Position numbers and translations under genes: made by a program. Below, one piece after another: positions 32,571 to 41,585 of a stretch of DNA of 64,000 bases. Under the pieces are notes generated by a model. The model ran no database searches, had not been told where the DNA came from, and was given only the letters and a program-made list of their open reading frames with translations. Origin of the DNA: Dactylosporangium vinaceum (lineage in GTDB: Bacteria; Actinomycetota; Actinomycetes; Mycobacteriales; Micromonosporaceae); contig NZ_CP061913.1 of the NCBI RefSeq assembly GCF_019904175.1, forward strand, positions 4,650,001-4,714,000, read 5' to 3'. Position 1 is the stretch's first letter, and every line of letters begins with the position of its first letter.

Positions 32571-35500
32571 GTGTTCCGTGTCGGTGACGTCCTCCTCGAC
32601 ACGTACGAGGTGCGTGACGTCATCCGCAGCGGCGGGATGGGGCTGGTGTACCGCGTCCACCACCGCGGCTGGGGTGTCGAGCTGGCGGTGAAGACGCCGC
32701 GGCCCGAGTTCGCCGGGGATGCACTGTTCCAGGCCGAGGCCGAGAACTGGGTGGCCCTCGGCGCCCACCCGCACACGGTCAGCTGTGCGTACGTGCGCCA
32801 GCTCGACGGGCGGCCGGCCGCGTTCGCCGAGTGGGTCGGCGGCGGCAGCCTCGCCGAAGCCGTCCGCGCACAGCGGATCACCGGGCTGCCCGGCGTCCTC
32901 GACGCGGCGATCCAGTTCGCCTGGGGCCTCGCCCACGCGCACGCGCAGGGTCTGGTGCATCAGGACGTGAAGCCCGCCAATGCGATGCTCGAACCGGACG
33001 GCACCCTGAAGGTCACCGACTTCGGGCTGGCCGCGGTGAAGTTCGGGGCCGCGCTCACCCCCGCGTACTGCTCACCCGAGCAGATGCTGGCGGCCGCGGG
33101 CGAGCCGGTGCGGCTGACGCCGGCCACCGACGTGTGGTCGTGGGCGCTGAGCGTGCTGGAGATGCTCGCCGGGGGGCCGCCGGCCCGGGCCGGGCACATC
33201 GCCGGGGAGGTGTTCGCGGCCCTGCTCGCGGCGGGGCTGGCGGTGCCCGACGGGCTCAGGGCGGTACTCCAGGAGAGTTTCCGGCTCGATCCGGACGCCC
33301 GCCCGGAGCTCGGCGTTGCCGCGGATCGGCTCGTGGACGTCTACGCCGAGGTCACCGGGCGGGCGTATCCGCGGCGGCGGCCCTCCGAGATCGAGCTGCG
33401 CGCCGACGGGCTCGGCAACGCGGCCCTGTCGATGCTCGACCTCGGCCATCCGCAGCGGGCCGAGGAGCTGTGGGAGCAGGCGCTGCGGGCCGAGCCGCAC
33501 CACCTGCACAGCATGTACAACCGCGGGCTGCACCGCTGGCGGGCCGGCCGGATCACCGACGCCGACCTCGTCGCGGAGCTCGGCCCGGTCCGCGGGGCCG
33601 CGGCGCTGCTGGCGCAGGTCCAGGTGGAGCGGGGCGACGGCACCGAGCGGTTCCTGGAGCTCCCGGCGGGCCAGGCGGTGAGCGCCGTCGCCTGCACCCC
33701 CGACATGCGGCTGCTCGCGACGGGCGACGAGGTGTACGGCGGCCGCGACGCCCCGCCCGCCGCGGTCCGCCTCTGGGACCTCGACACCGGGCAGTCCCGC
33801 CACGTCCTGCCGGCCCACCCGCGCCGCGTCACCGCCCTGGTCGCCGACCCGGCCGGCCGCTTCGTCGTCTCCGGCGGCGACGACGGCGACGTGATCGTCT
33901 GGGACGCGCGCTCCGGCCGCCCGCTGCACCGCTGGGAGGGCGCCGCCGCCGTCCGGTCCCTGGCCCTCGACGAGCAGGGCGAGCACCTCGCCGCGCTGAG
34001 CGACACCGGCGAGGTCCTCCTGCGGAGCATTGCCGAGCCTTCGCGGGTGTACTGCCTCCAGCACGCCAACACCACCTACGAGCACGGTGCCGTGGCGATC
34101 GGCCGCGGCCACGTGGTGCTGTACTCCGCCCGCAACCGGCGCCTGCGCGTGTGGACCCGCACCGGCGAGCTCGTGCGCTCCGGCCCCGTCGACGCCGACG
34201 CGCTGCTGCTGAGCCCCGACGCCAGCGCCGCCCTGCTCACCGGCGACGAGTTCGCCGAGATGATGGACCCGGTGACGGGGGAGCGGCGGTGGCGCACGGC
34301 GCGCGGGCGGACCCCGGCCACGGACACCGGTGTCCTGCTCGCCGACGGCCGGCTGCTGCTCACCCCGGCCGGCGACACCGTGCAGATCTGGGACGTGACC
34401 CGCGGCCGCTGCCTGCGCACGATCGAGGGCCACGGCGGGGCGGTCCGCGCGCTCATCCTGGCCCGGCCCGGCACGATCGCGACGGGCTCGGCCGACCGGA
34501 CGGTGCGGCTGTGGCGGCTGCCGGTGCCCGGCGACCCGGCCCGCTGGAGCTACGCCCGGCCCCGGCCCGCGGTGGAGCTGTCCCGCGACGTCGACGTCGT
34601 GCGCGCGGCCGCCGCCGAGGTCGCTGAACTGCTCCACAGTGGACAGTACGCGCGGGCGGCCGACGTGCTGCGGGCGGCCCGCTCCACGCCCGGCTTCGAG
34701 CGCGACCCCGCCCTGCTCACCCTGTGGGACACCGCGGGGCGGCACGGGCGGCGCAGCGGCCTGCGTGGGGCCTGGCCGGCGGCCCGGCTGCCGGAGGGCT
34801 CGGTGCTCACCCCGGACGGAGCGCTGGCGGTGCAGCCGAGCAGGGCCCGGTACACCCTCGAAGTCCTCGACGCGGCGGACGGCTCGGCGAAGCACACCCT
34901 GCTCGGGCACGGCGACGGCGTCGTCGGGCTCTGGCTGCCGGAGGACGGCCGGACCGCGGTCACGGCGGCCGAGGACCGCACCGTGAGGGTGTGGGACCTG
35001 GCCACCGGTACCGCCCGGCACGTCCTGGAGGCCCATCGCGAGAAGGTGTCGGCGCTCGCCGTGACCGCCGACGGGCGCACCGCGATCTCCGGCGACCGCG
35101 GCGGCACCGTCGTCGTCTGGGACCTCGTCAAGGGCCGCAAGCGCCGGGTCGCCAACCCGCACGGCGCCTGGATCGGCGACCTCGCCCTCAGCGGCGACGG
35201 TGCGGTGGCGCTGCTGTTCCAGCCCGGCGGCGACGTCTGCGTCCTGGACACCGCGACCGGGCGCTGCCTGCACGTGCTGCCCGGCAAGGGCACCCGCCGG
35301 GCGGCGACCGCGATCGGCGCGGACGGGCGCACGGTCGTATGCCCGTCGCACACCGGCGCGTCGCTGTGGGTGGCCGACGTGCGCACCCGCGAGCTCAAGC
35401 ACATGCTGCTCGGCCACGACGGGCCCGTCCGCGCGGTGCTGCTGAGCGCCGACGGCCGCCGGGCCGTGTCCGCCGCCGACGACGCCACGGTGCGCGTCTG

Positions 35501-35792
35501 GGACGTCGCCACCGGCCGCGGCACCGCGGTGCTGCCCGGCCACGACGGCCCCGTCACCGCCCTCGCGGCGGTGCCCGGCGGCCGGTTCGCGGTGTCCGGC
35601 GGCGCCGACGGGACGCTGCGGGTCTGGGACCTCGACGCCGGCGAGTGCCTGCGGGTGCTGCCGGCCGGGGCGGTGCCCGTGCGCCTCGGCGTCGCCGCCG
35701 GCGGCACCGTGGTGTCCGCCACCACCGACCGCGCCGAGACGGCGGTGTGGCGGCTCGACTGGGAGTACTCCTACGGAAGGGAAGGCCAGTGA
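32571..35792 (+). CDS. Ser/Thr protein kinase with two WD40 propellers
   Basis: 1073-residue cytoplasmic protein. Kinase residues 1-280: Gly loop RSGGMGLVY (19-27), ATP Lys in LAVK (K41), catalytic loop VHQDVKPAN with D132 and N137 (HQD, a non-RD kinase), DFG at 150-152 and YCSPEQ. Then a TPR-like pair (NAALSMLDLGHPQRAEELWE). The rest is two stretches of WD40 blades (for example VRLWDLDTG, VIVWDARSG, then VRVWDLATG, VRVWDVATG, LRVWDLDAG), about fourteen in all, parted by a helical linker near residues 670-760. No membrane helix. The GTG at 32571 has GGAAAGG upstream. The stop overlaps the zinc/TPR gene (GTGA). Likely scaffolds its own substrate; identity unknown. Confidence 0.92.
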   Translation: MFRVGDVLLDTYEVRDVIRSGGMGLVYRVHHRGWGVELAVKTPRPEFAGDALFQAEAENWVALGAHPHTVSCAYVRQLDGRPAAFAEWVGGGSLAEAVRAQRITGLPGVLDAAIQFAWGLAHAHAQGLVHQDVKPANAMLEPDGTLKVTDFGLAAVKFGAALTPAYCSPEQMLAAAGEPVRLTPATDVWSWALSVLEMLAGGPPARAGHIAGEVFAALLAAGLAVPDGLRAVLQESFRLDPDARPELGVAADRLVDVYAEVTGRAYPRRRPSEIELRADGLGNAALSMLDLGHPQRAEELWEQALRAEPHHLHSMYNRGLHRWRAGRITDADLVAELGPVRGAAALLAQVQVERGDGTERFLELPAGQAVSAVACTPDMRLLATGDEVYGGRDAPPAAVRLWDLDTGQSRHVLPAHPRRVTALVADPAGRFVVSGGDDGDVIVWDARSGRPLHRWEGAAAVRSLALDEQGEHLAALSDTGEVLLRSIAEPSRVYCLQHANTTYEHGAVAIGRGHVVLYSARNRRLRVWTRTGELVRSGPVDADALLLSPDASAALLTGDEFAEMMDPVTGERRWRTARGRTPATDTGVLLADGRLLLTPAGDTVQIWDVTRGRCLRTIEGHGGAVRALILARPGTIATGSADRTVRLWRLPVPGDPARWSYARPRPAVELSRDVDVVRAAAAEVAELLHSGQYARAADVLRAARSTPGFERDPALLTLWDTAGRHGRRSGLRGAWPAARLPEGSVLTPDGALAVQPSRARYTLEVLDAADGSAKHTLLGHGDGVVGLWLPEDGRTAVTAAEDRTVRVWDLATGTARHVLEAHREKVSALAVTADGRTAISGDRGGTVVVWDLVKGRKRRVANPHGAWIGDLALSGDGAVALLFQPGGDVCVLDTATGRCLHVLPGKGTRRAATAIGADGRTVVCPSHTGASLWVADVRTRELKHMLLGHDGPVRAVLLSADGRRAVSAADDATVRVWDVATGRGTAVLPGHDGPVTALAAVPGGRFAVSGGADGTLRVWDLDAGECLRVLPAGAVPVRLGVAAGGTVVSATTDRAETAVWRLDWEYSYGREGQ

Positions 35793-36682
35793 TCCTCGCC
35801 TGTGCCGGGTGGCGCTGTGAGCGCATGATCTCGATCTCCGACATCCCGGGCGGCAACCCCGTCGCCCGCAACGACCCGGAGCACTACTCGATCCGGTTCC
35901 AGATCTGCCCGGACTGCCACGCGACCTTCTGCGACCGCTGCGTGGCGCCGAAGACGATGCTGCGGGCCGCGAAGTGCCGCGACTGCGGCGGCAAGCTCGC
36001 CGACGGTTCCCAGCGGCAGAAGGTCAACGGCACCGTGAGGGCGGCGTTCGTCCAGCAGCACGACGAGGGCTACCGCCACGGCGCCGCGGGCAACATGCCG
36101 GCCGCACTGAGCTGCTTCGACCAGGCCGTCGCGGCCCGGCCCGAGTACGTCGCCGCGCACTTCAGCCGGGGCATGGCCCTGCGCAACCTGGGCCGGCCGG
36201 ACGAGGCGATCGCCGCGTTCGAGCGGTCCTTCGCCCTCGACCCGCGCAACCCGCAGCCGATGTTCGACGTCGGCAGCATCTACGCCGCCGGGCGCGACTA
36301 CGGCCGGGCCCTCGCCGCGTATGACCGGGCCCTCGCGGCCGAGCCCCGCTACGTCGGGGCAATGGTCAACAAGATGGTGGCGCTGCTCGCCGCCGGCCGG
36401 CCCGACCTGGTGCTGCCCCTGGCCGAGCACGCGCTGCAGCTGGAGACGGCCCACCAGTCGGCCGACCACACGCCGAACGCCGTCGGCTACATCAACGGCG
36501 CCAAGGGCGCGGCCCTGCTCGCCCTCGGCCACAACTCGGCCGCCCTGACCGCGATCGACCAGGCCATCAACGACGGCCCGGACACGGCCGACAACTACCG
36601 CAACCGGGCCACCGCCCTGGAGCGCCTCGGCCGCGCGGAGGAGGCCGCGGCGGCCCGGCGGCTCGCCGACCAGCAGCGGTAG
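35789..36682 (+). CDS. Zinc-motif plus tetratricopeptide protein
   Basis: 297 residues. The first ~80 hold paired-cysteine clusters (CAGWRC, CPDCHATFCDRC, CRDCGG) that look like a zinc-binding treble-clef or RING-like unit. Residues ~95-290 are TPR helices (GYRHGAAGNMPAALSCFDQA, YVAAHFSRGMALRNLGRPDE, YGRALAAYDRALAAEPRY). It begins at the GTG overlapping the WD40-kinase stop, so it is co-translated with that kinase and is a good candidate for its partner or substrate. Cys-rich start plus TPR is not a family I can name. Confidence 0.88.
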   Translation: MILACAGWRCERMISISDIPGGNPVARNDPEHYSIRFQICPDCHATFCDRCVAPKTMLRAAKCRDCGGKLADGSQRQKVNGTVRAAFVQQHDEGYRHGAAGNMPAALSCFDQAVAARPEYVAAHFSRGMALRNLGRPDEAIAAFERSFALDPRNPQPMFDVGSIYAAGRDYGRALAAYDRALAAEPRYVGAMVNKMVALLAAGRPDLVLPLAEHALQLETAHQSADHTPNAVGYINGAKGAALLALGHNSAALTAIDQAINDGPDTADNYRNRATALERLGRAEEAAAARRLADQQR

Positions 36683-36756
36683 GAACGTTTGAACCTTTCG
36701 GTGGCCGGCGTCCGTAGTGCGGGGTAGATGGCCGGCAACCGGGCGGTGGTGGATCG

Positions 36757-38199
36757 ATGACAGCGTCGCGCTATGCACAGGGTGTCGCGACGACCCGGGA
36801 CCCGGCCGTGCCGGTGACCGCGGTACCTGTCACATCCGTGCTCGGCGACCGCGGCCACTGGGACGGCTGGGGTGACGGCCCCGTGCCGCCGCCGCGCCCG
36901 CCCGAGTGGACCCGCCCGACCGCCGAATGGCCCGGTCCGAACTCGACAGGTCCTAACTCGTCAGGGCCGAACTGGTCAGGCCCCGACTGGAGCACCGCCC
37001 CCGTCCGCGAGCGCTACCCGGACTGGGGCCCGCCGCCGCCCGGCCGGCACTCCGCGGTCCGCCGCGGCGGCCGGGCGCTGCGCTGGATCGTCGGCGTCGT
37101 CATGCTCGTCGGCCTCGCCGGCACAGTCAGCGTCGCCGGGCTGGTGGCGATGTTGGAGGCGCGCTCGGGCACACCGCAGCCGCGCCCGACGCCGACCGCC
37201 GCGCGGCCCGGCGCGGTGGTTGCCGCCCCGCCCGGCGACGCGCTCACCGCGACCACCGAGCCCTCGGCGGCACCGTCGGTGACGCTCGACACGGCGACGA
37301 TCGTCAAGTCGGTGAACCGCAGCGTCGTCAACATCACCAGCACCCTGGGCCTGCGCAACGCCCGGGCCGCGGGCACCGGGGTCCTGCTGAGCAACACCGG
37401 CCTGGTCCTGACGAACAACCACGTCATCGCGGGCGCGACGGCCATCAGCGGCGTCACCGTGGCCAACGGGCGCTCGTTCACGGCGACCGTCGTGGGGTAC
37501 GACCGCAGCCACGACATCGCCGTCATCCAGCTCGGCAACGCCGCGGGCCTGACCCGCCTGGCCGTCGCCGACTCCGCCAAGGTCCAGGTCGGCGACGACA
37601 TCGTGGCGGTCGGCAACGCCGGCGGGCAGGGCGGCGAGTCGGTCACCGGCACCGTCACCGGCCTCAACCGCACCATCACCGCCCAGGACCCCGAGGGCGG
37701 CAGCTCCCAGCGCCTCACCGGCCTCATCCAGGTCGCCGCGGCCATCAAGCCCGGCGACTCCGGCGGCCCCCTCGTCGACCGCACCGGCCGCCTGATCGGC
37801 ATCAACACGGCCGCGTCCACCGACACCGGCGACGCCGTCGGCTTCGCCATCCCCAGCAACGCGGCCCTGGCCATCGCCCAGCGCATCACCGCCGGCGAGG
37901 CGTCCGACACCGTCCACATCGGCGCGACCGCCCTGCTCGGCGTCAACGCCAAGGACGCCGACGGCCGCGGCGGCGCCGAGGTCACCGGCGTCCTCGGCGA
38001 CAGCCCGGCCGCCCGCGCCGGCATCGCCGAGGGCGACGTGATCCGCTCCCTGGACGACCGGGACGTCGCGGGCGCGGCCGGCCTGACCACCCTGATCGAC
38101 GCCCGCAAGCCCGGCGACACCGTCCGCGTCACGTGGATCGACCGCACCGGCCGCTCCCGCACGGCAAGCATCCGCCTGGCCACGGGCCCGGCCGGCTGA
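36757..38199 (+). CDS. HtrA/DegP-like membrane serine protease with PDZ domain
   Basis: 480 residues. A Pro/Trp-rich cytoplasmic N-terminus (with a tandem repeat, residues ~60-79), one membrane helix near 109-133, then a trypsin-like domain with catalytic H222 (LTNNHVIAG), D253 (SHDIAVIQL) and S335 (KPGDSGGPLVD), and a C-terminal PDZ domain from about residue 390 (VLGDSPAARAGIAEGDVIRSLD). The active site thus faces outside the membrane. Family role is quality control or regulated proteolysis of envelope proteins. It starts 74 bases after the TPR gene; operon membership is possible. Confidence 0.93.
   Translation: MTASRYAQGVATTRDPAVPVTAVPVTSVLGDRGHWDGWGDGPVPPPRPPEWTRPTAEWPGPNSTGPNSSGPNWSGPDWSTAPVRERYPDWGPPPPGRHSAVRRGGRALRWIVGVVMLVGLAGTVSVAGLVAMLEARSGTPQPRPTPTAARPGAVVAAPPGDALTATTEPSAAPSVTLDTATIVKSVNRSVVNITSTLGLRNARAAGTGVLLSNTGLVLTNNHVIAGATAISGVTVANGRSFTATVVGYDRSHDIAVIQLGNAAGLTRLAVADSAKVQVGDDIVAVGNAGGQGGESVTGTVTGLNRTITAQDPEGGSSQRLTGLIQVAAAIKPGDSGGPLVDRTGRLIGINTAASTDTGDAVGFAIPSNAALAIAQRITAGEASDTVHIGATALLGVNAKDADGRGGAEVTGVLGDSPAARAGIAEGDVIRSLDDRDVAGAAGLTTLIDARKPGDTVRVTWIDRTGRSRTASIRLATGPAG
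36934..36993 (+). repeat. Four 15-bp in-frame tandem repeats in the HtrA gene
   Basis: Units GGTCCGAACTCGACA, GGTCCTAACTCGTCA, GGGCCGAACTGGTCA and GGCCCCGACTGGAGC at 36934, 36949, 36964 and 36979. They encode GPNST, GPNSS, GPNWS and GPDWS in the cytoplasmic N-terminal tail. The five-codon period keeps the frame, so copy number can vary without breaking the protein. Confidence 0.85.
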
Positions 38200-38204
38200 T
38201 CGGC

Positions 38205-38597
38205 TCACCCGGTCCAGAGCCCGGCGGCGGTACCGCGGGCGACGTGCTCCTCGTACGTGGCGACCTTGCCCTCGATCAGCTCCAGGCACGCGCCGAGCTG
38301 CCGCAGCTGCTCCTCGACCCGCAGCCGGTGCCGCCGCAGCAGCTCCAGCCGCTCGGCCTCGTTGCCCGGGCCCTGCCGCACGAGCGCGGCGAAGCGGCGG
38401 ATGGACTCGATCGGCATGCCGGACGCCCGGAACTTCGTGCACACGTCGAGCCAGTCGAGGTCCGGCTGCCCGTACACCCGCCGCCCGAGCCCGTCGCGGC
38501 GGACCTCGGTGTGGAAGAGCCCCTCACGCTCGTACATCCGCAGGGTGTGCACGCTGAGCCCGGTGCGCGCGGCCACTTCCCCGATGCTGAGCTCCAT
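38205..38597 (-). CDS. MerR-family transcriptional regulator
   Basis: 130-residue MerR protein: N-terminal winged helix (SIGEVAARTGLSVHTLRMYE, residues 4-23), then YGQPDLDWLDVCTKFRASGM and a C-terminal antiparallel coiled-coil dimerisation helix. It lacks the cysteine-rich metal site of metal-sensing MerRs, so a small organic ligand is more likely. It is divergent from an SDR gene; the shared 58 bases contain a 19-bp-spacer promoter with a central dyad, the usual MerR operator layout. Confidence 0.93.
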   Translation of the reverse strand: MELSIGEVAARTGLSVHTLRMYEREGLFHTEVRRDGLGRRVYGQPDLDWLDVCTKFRASGMPIESIRRFAALVRQGPGNEAERLELLRRHRLRVEEQLRQLGACLELIEGKVATYEEHVARGTAAGLWTG

Positions 38598-38616
38598 GAC
38601 CGGCCAGCGTAACCGC

Positions 38617-38647
38617 TTGCCCTAGACCGCGGTCCAACCCCTAGCGT
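38617..38647 (+). promoter_or_regulatory. MerR-type promoter/operator for the SDR gene
   Basis: TTGCCC (38617-38622) and TAGCGT (38642-38647) are parted by 19 bases, the long spacer that MerR proteins untwist. The 10-bp dyad GACCGCGGTC (38625-38634) sits between them. The -10 ends 8 bases before the SDR ATG, so the mRNA is probably leaderless. Confidence 0.65.
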
Positions 38648-38655
38648 CCGCCGGT

Positions 38656-39528
38656 ATGACATTCGACGCCACCACCACCGCCGCCGACGTCCTCGCCGGT
38701 GTGGACCTGACCGGCCGCACCGCGATCGTGACCGGGGCCGCCTCCGGGATCGGCCGCGTGAGCGCCGCCGCCCTCGCCCGGGCCGGGGCCACCGTCGTCG
38801 CCGGGGTCCGCGACCCGGCCGCGTTCGACCTGCCCGGCGTCGAGGCCCGGCGGCTCGACCTGGCCGACCTGGCGCAGGTGGCCGCGTTCGCCGCGACCGT
38901 CGGGCGGGCCGACATCCTGATCAACAACGCCGGCGTCATGGCCTGCCCGGAGACCCGCGTCGGGCCCGGCCGCGAGCTGCAGTTCGCCGTCAACCACCTG
39001 GGGCACTTCGCGCTGACGGCCGCGCTGTGGCCGGCGCTGCGCAGCGGCACGGACGCCGTCGTCGTCGCGGTCTCCTCGAACGTCCGCCCGGACGCGCCGA
39101 TCCGCTGGGACGACCCGTACTTCACCGCCGGGCCGTACGACAGGTGGGCCGCCTACGCCCAGTCGAAGGCGGCGAACGCCCTGTTCGCGGCCCACCTCGA
39201 CGTCCTGGGCCGGCCGTACGGCATCCGGGCCGCCTCGGTGCACCCCGGCGCCATGCTCACCCCGCTGCAGCGGCACCTGACCCGCGACGAGATGGTCGCG
39301 GCCGGCTGGATCGACGCCGACGGGCGGCCGGCCGAATACTTCAAGACCGTCGAGCAGGGCGCGGCCACCCAGCTGTGGGCGGCCGTGACCCCGTCCGTCG
39401 CCGGCGTGCACTGCGCCGACTGCGCGGTCACCCCGTTCCGCCCCGACCCGGCCGACGCGGCCCGCCTGTGGGACCTGTCGGCCCGGCTCACCGGCCTGCC
39501 CGACACCCTGCCCGCACCCGCGCGGTGA
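38656..39528 (+). CDS. Short-chain dehydrogenase/reductase
   Basis: 290-residue NAD(P)-dependent SDR. Cofactor motif TGAASGIG, the NNAG motif in ILINNAGVM, and the catalytic YAQSKA with Tyr and Lys. The Ser partner lies in VVAVSSNV. The protein resembles the retinol-dehydrogenase-like SDR subgroup. Divergent transcription from the MerR gene indicates ligand-induced control. ATG at 38656 has no ribosome site, consistent with a leaderless transcript from the MerR-type promoter. Confidence 0.92.
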   Translation: MTFDATTTAADVLAGVDLTGRTAIVTGAASGIGRVSAAALARAGATVVAGVRDPAAFDLPGVEARRLDLADLAQVAAFAATVGRADILINNAGVMACPETRVGPGRELQFAVNHLGHFALTAALWPALRSGTDAVVVAVSSNVRPDAPIRWDDPYFTAGPYDRWAAYAQSKAANALFAAHLDVLGRPYGIRAASVHPGAMLTPLQRHLTRDEMVAAGWIDADGRPAEYFKTVEQGAATQLWAAVTPSVAGVHCADCAVTPFRPDPADAARLWDLSARLTGLPDTLPAPAR

Positions 39529-39593
39529 CGGCCGTCGCACCCGCCGGCCCCGACGCTCGGGGCGACGCACTCGCCGACGCCGGAGGATCAGCC

Positions 39594-39752
39594 ATGGGGA
39601 TCGTTCGACCGCTCACCGCCGCGGCCGCCGCCGTCGCGGCCTTCCTCGCCCTCCTGCCGGCCCCCGCCGCGGCGGCCGGCACCGGGGGCGGGGCGCTGCA
39701 GTCGACGGGGTGCCGGTACCGGTCGCCGGCCTGCCGCTGGCCGACGAGGTAG
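39594..39752 (+). CDS. Putative small secreted protein
   Basis: 52 residues: a convincing signal peptide (hydrophobic Ala/Leu stretch ending PAPAAAA, residues ~8-28) and a 24-residue mature part with two cysteines (GCRYRSPAC). The ATG at 39594 has GGAGGA at 39582-39587 with 6-base spacing. The mature part is too short to classify; it could be the remnant of a longer gene. It lies between the SDR stop and the convergent antiporter stop. Confidence 0.45.
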   Translation: MGIVRPLTAAAAAVAAFLALLPAPAAAAGTGGGALQSTGCRYRSPACRWPTR

Positions 39753-39759
39753 GGCCCGG

Positions 39760-40941
39760 CTACTGCGCCCCGTCGGCGGGGACGTCGTGGTGGCGGCGCA
39801 ACCGGCGGCTCAGCGGCTCCAGCGAGCGGGCGAGGATCGGTCCGAGGACGGCCAGGACCAGCACGTATGCCGCGGCCAGCGGGCCGATGCTCTCGTGCAG
39901 GCCGGCCGAGACGGCCAGGCCGGCGATGACGATGTTGAACTCGCCGCGCGGGGTCAGGGCCACGCCCGCGCGGGCCCGGCCCATGGCGCTGATGCCCGCC
40001 CGTTTCGCCGCCCACCAGCCCGTGGCCAGCTTGGTCAGGATGCCGACGAAGGCCAGGATCAGCGCGATGCCCAGCATCGGCGGCAGCGCGGCCGGATCGG
40101 TGTGCAGGCCGAAAAAGACGAAGAAGACCGCCGCGAACAGGTCCCGCAGCGGGCTGAGCAGCTCCCGGGCGGTGTGCGCCAGCGGGCCGGACAGGGCGAT
40201 GCCGACCAGGAACGCGCCCACCGCGGCCGAGACCTGCAGCAGCTGGGCGACGCCCGCGACCAGCACGGTGAGGCCGAGCGCCTTGAGGAGCAAGACCTCC
40301 TCGTTCGGGGAGGCGATGAACATCTCGACGTACCGGCCGAACTTCAGCGCGATGACCAGGATGAATGTGATCGTCGCGGCGGCGATGGCGAGCGTGGTCA
40401 GGCCGGCCACGAACCCGGCTCCGGCCAGCAGCGCCGTGAGGATGGGCAGGTACACCGCCATCGTCAGGTCCTCGAAGACCAGCAGCGAGAGCACCACCGG
40501 CACCTCGCGGTGCCCGAGCCAGTTCAGGTCGGCCAGGACCTTGGCGGTGATGCCCGAGGAGGTCACGTAGGTGACGCCGCCGAGCGCGACCGCGGCGACC
40601 GGGCCCCAGCCCAGGATCAGGGCCGTGGCGACCCCGGGCGCCGCGTTGAGCACCAGGTCGACCACGCCCGAGAGGGCGTTGTGGCGCAGCGTGGTGACGA
40701 GCTCCGGCGCGGTGTACTCCAGGCCCAGCGTGAACAGCAGCAGGATGACGCCGATCTCGGCGCCGGTGGCCGTGAACTCCTCGCTCGTCGCCAGGGGCAG
40801 GATGCCGCCCTGGCCGAACGCGAGCCCGGCGATGAGGTACAGGGGGATCGGGGAGATGCCGAACTTCGCCGAGACCGCACCCAGCAGGCCGAGGCCCAGG
40901 ATGACGGCGCCGATTTCGATGAGGGCGGCCGCACCGTGCAT
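39760..40941 (-). CDS. CPA2-family K+/H+ antiporter (KhtU-like)
   Basis: 393-residue membrane antiporter with about 12-13 helices. Typical CPA2 features are the PLYLIAGLAFGQGG first loop, the LLLFTLGLEYTAPEL helix and the LVFEDLTMAVYLPI segment. It has no C-terminal RCK domain of its own; that function is supplied by the TrkA-C protein encoded 7 bases upstream in the same operon, as in the KhtTU system. Predicted role is potassium efflux and pH control. Cation preference is inferred, not shown. Confidence 0.9.
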   Translation of the reverse strand: MHGAAALIEIGAVILGLGLLGAVSAKFGISPIPLYLIAGLAFGQGGILPLATSEEFTATGAEIGVILLLFTLGLEYTAPELVTTLRHNALSGVVDLVLNAAPGVATALILGWGPVAAVALGGVTYVTSSGITAKVLADLNWLGHREVPVVLSLLVFEDLTMAVYLPILTALLAGAGFVAGLTTLAIAAATITFILVIALKFGRYVEMFIASPNEEVLLLKALGLTVLVAGVAQLLQVSAAVGAFLVGIALSGPLAHTARELLSPLRDLFAAVFFVFFGLHTDPAALPPMLGIALILAFVGILTKLATGWWAAKRAGISAMGRARAGVALTPRGEFNIVIAGLAVSAGLHESIGPLAAAYVLVLAVLGPILARSLEPLSRRLRRHHDVPADGAQ

Positions 40942-40948
40942 GCGCGGG

Positions 40949-41431
40949 TCAGCCGTTGGCGAGGATGTCGGTGACCGCGGCGGTGCCCTCTTCCGTGCCC
41001 ACCACGACGATCAGGTCGCCGGGGATGAAGACGAAGTCGGGCCGCGGGCTGGCCAGGATCTGCCCGGCCCGGATCACGGCGACGATCGAGGCGCCGGTGC
41101 GGGTGCGGGCCTGGGTCGCCCCGAGGGCCCGCCCGTCGTACGGTGAGCCGGCCGGGATCGGCACCTGCACCGTCTTCAGGCCGGTCACCTGGCGCTGCAG
41201 GTCGGCCAGGCGCTCCACGATGCGGGCGGTGCCGAGCAGCTCGGCGACGCCGTTGGCCTCGTCGGTGTTGAGCGACAGGGTGGCGACGACGGTGTCGGGG
41301 TCCTCGCTGCCGTACAGCACCACGTCGCGCCGCCCCGACACGTGGGAGACGACCGCGGCGTGCTGGCCCTTCACGGTCACGAACTCGTGCCGGAGTCCGA
41401 TGCCGGGCAGTGCGGTGCGTTCGACGTCCAC
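40949..41431 (-). CDS. TrkA-C domain regulatory subunit (KhtT-like)
   Basis: 160-residue regulator. An N-terminal KhtT-like portion (RTALPGIGLRHEFVTVKGQH) precedes a TrkA-C (RCK_C) domain with VPIPAGSPYDGRALG and PDFVFIPGDLIVVVG. Such subunits gate the antiporter in response to nucleotides or c-di-AMP. GTG at 41431 has AAGGAG upstream with 10-base spacing; the frame continues to 41545 without ribosome site. It is the first gene of the pair; 154 bases separate it from the M23 peptidase upstream on the same strand. Confidence 0.88.
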   Translation of the reverse strand: MDVERTALPGIGLRHEFVTVKGQHAAVVSHVSGRRDVVLYGSEDPDTVVATLSLNTDEANGVAELLGTARIVERLADLQRQVTGLKTVQVPIPAGSPYDGRALGATQARTRTGASIVAVIRAGQILASPRPDFVFIPGDLIVVVGTEEGTAAVTDILANG

Positions 41432-41585
41432 GGTGGGGTCGCTCCTTCGGGTCACGGCCCCGCGCGGGGGCGTGCGCGGGGGAGTCCCAACCCTGTCGGA
41501 CCGATGTGACCGAACCTCCGCGGCCCGATGACAGTCGCATGACAAAAGCGGCCAAACCGTACAGTGCCGCTGTCGGGCCGGGGGG

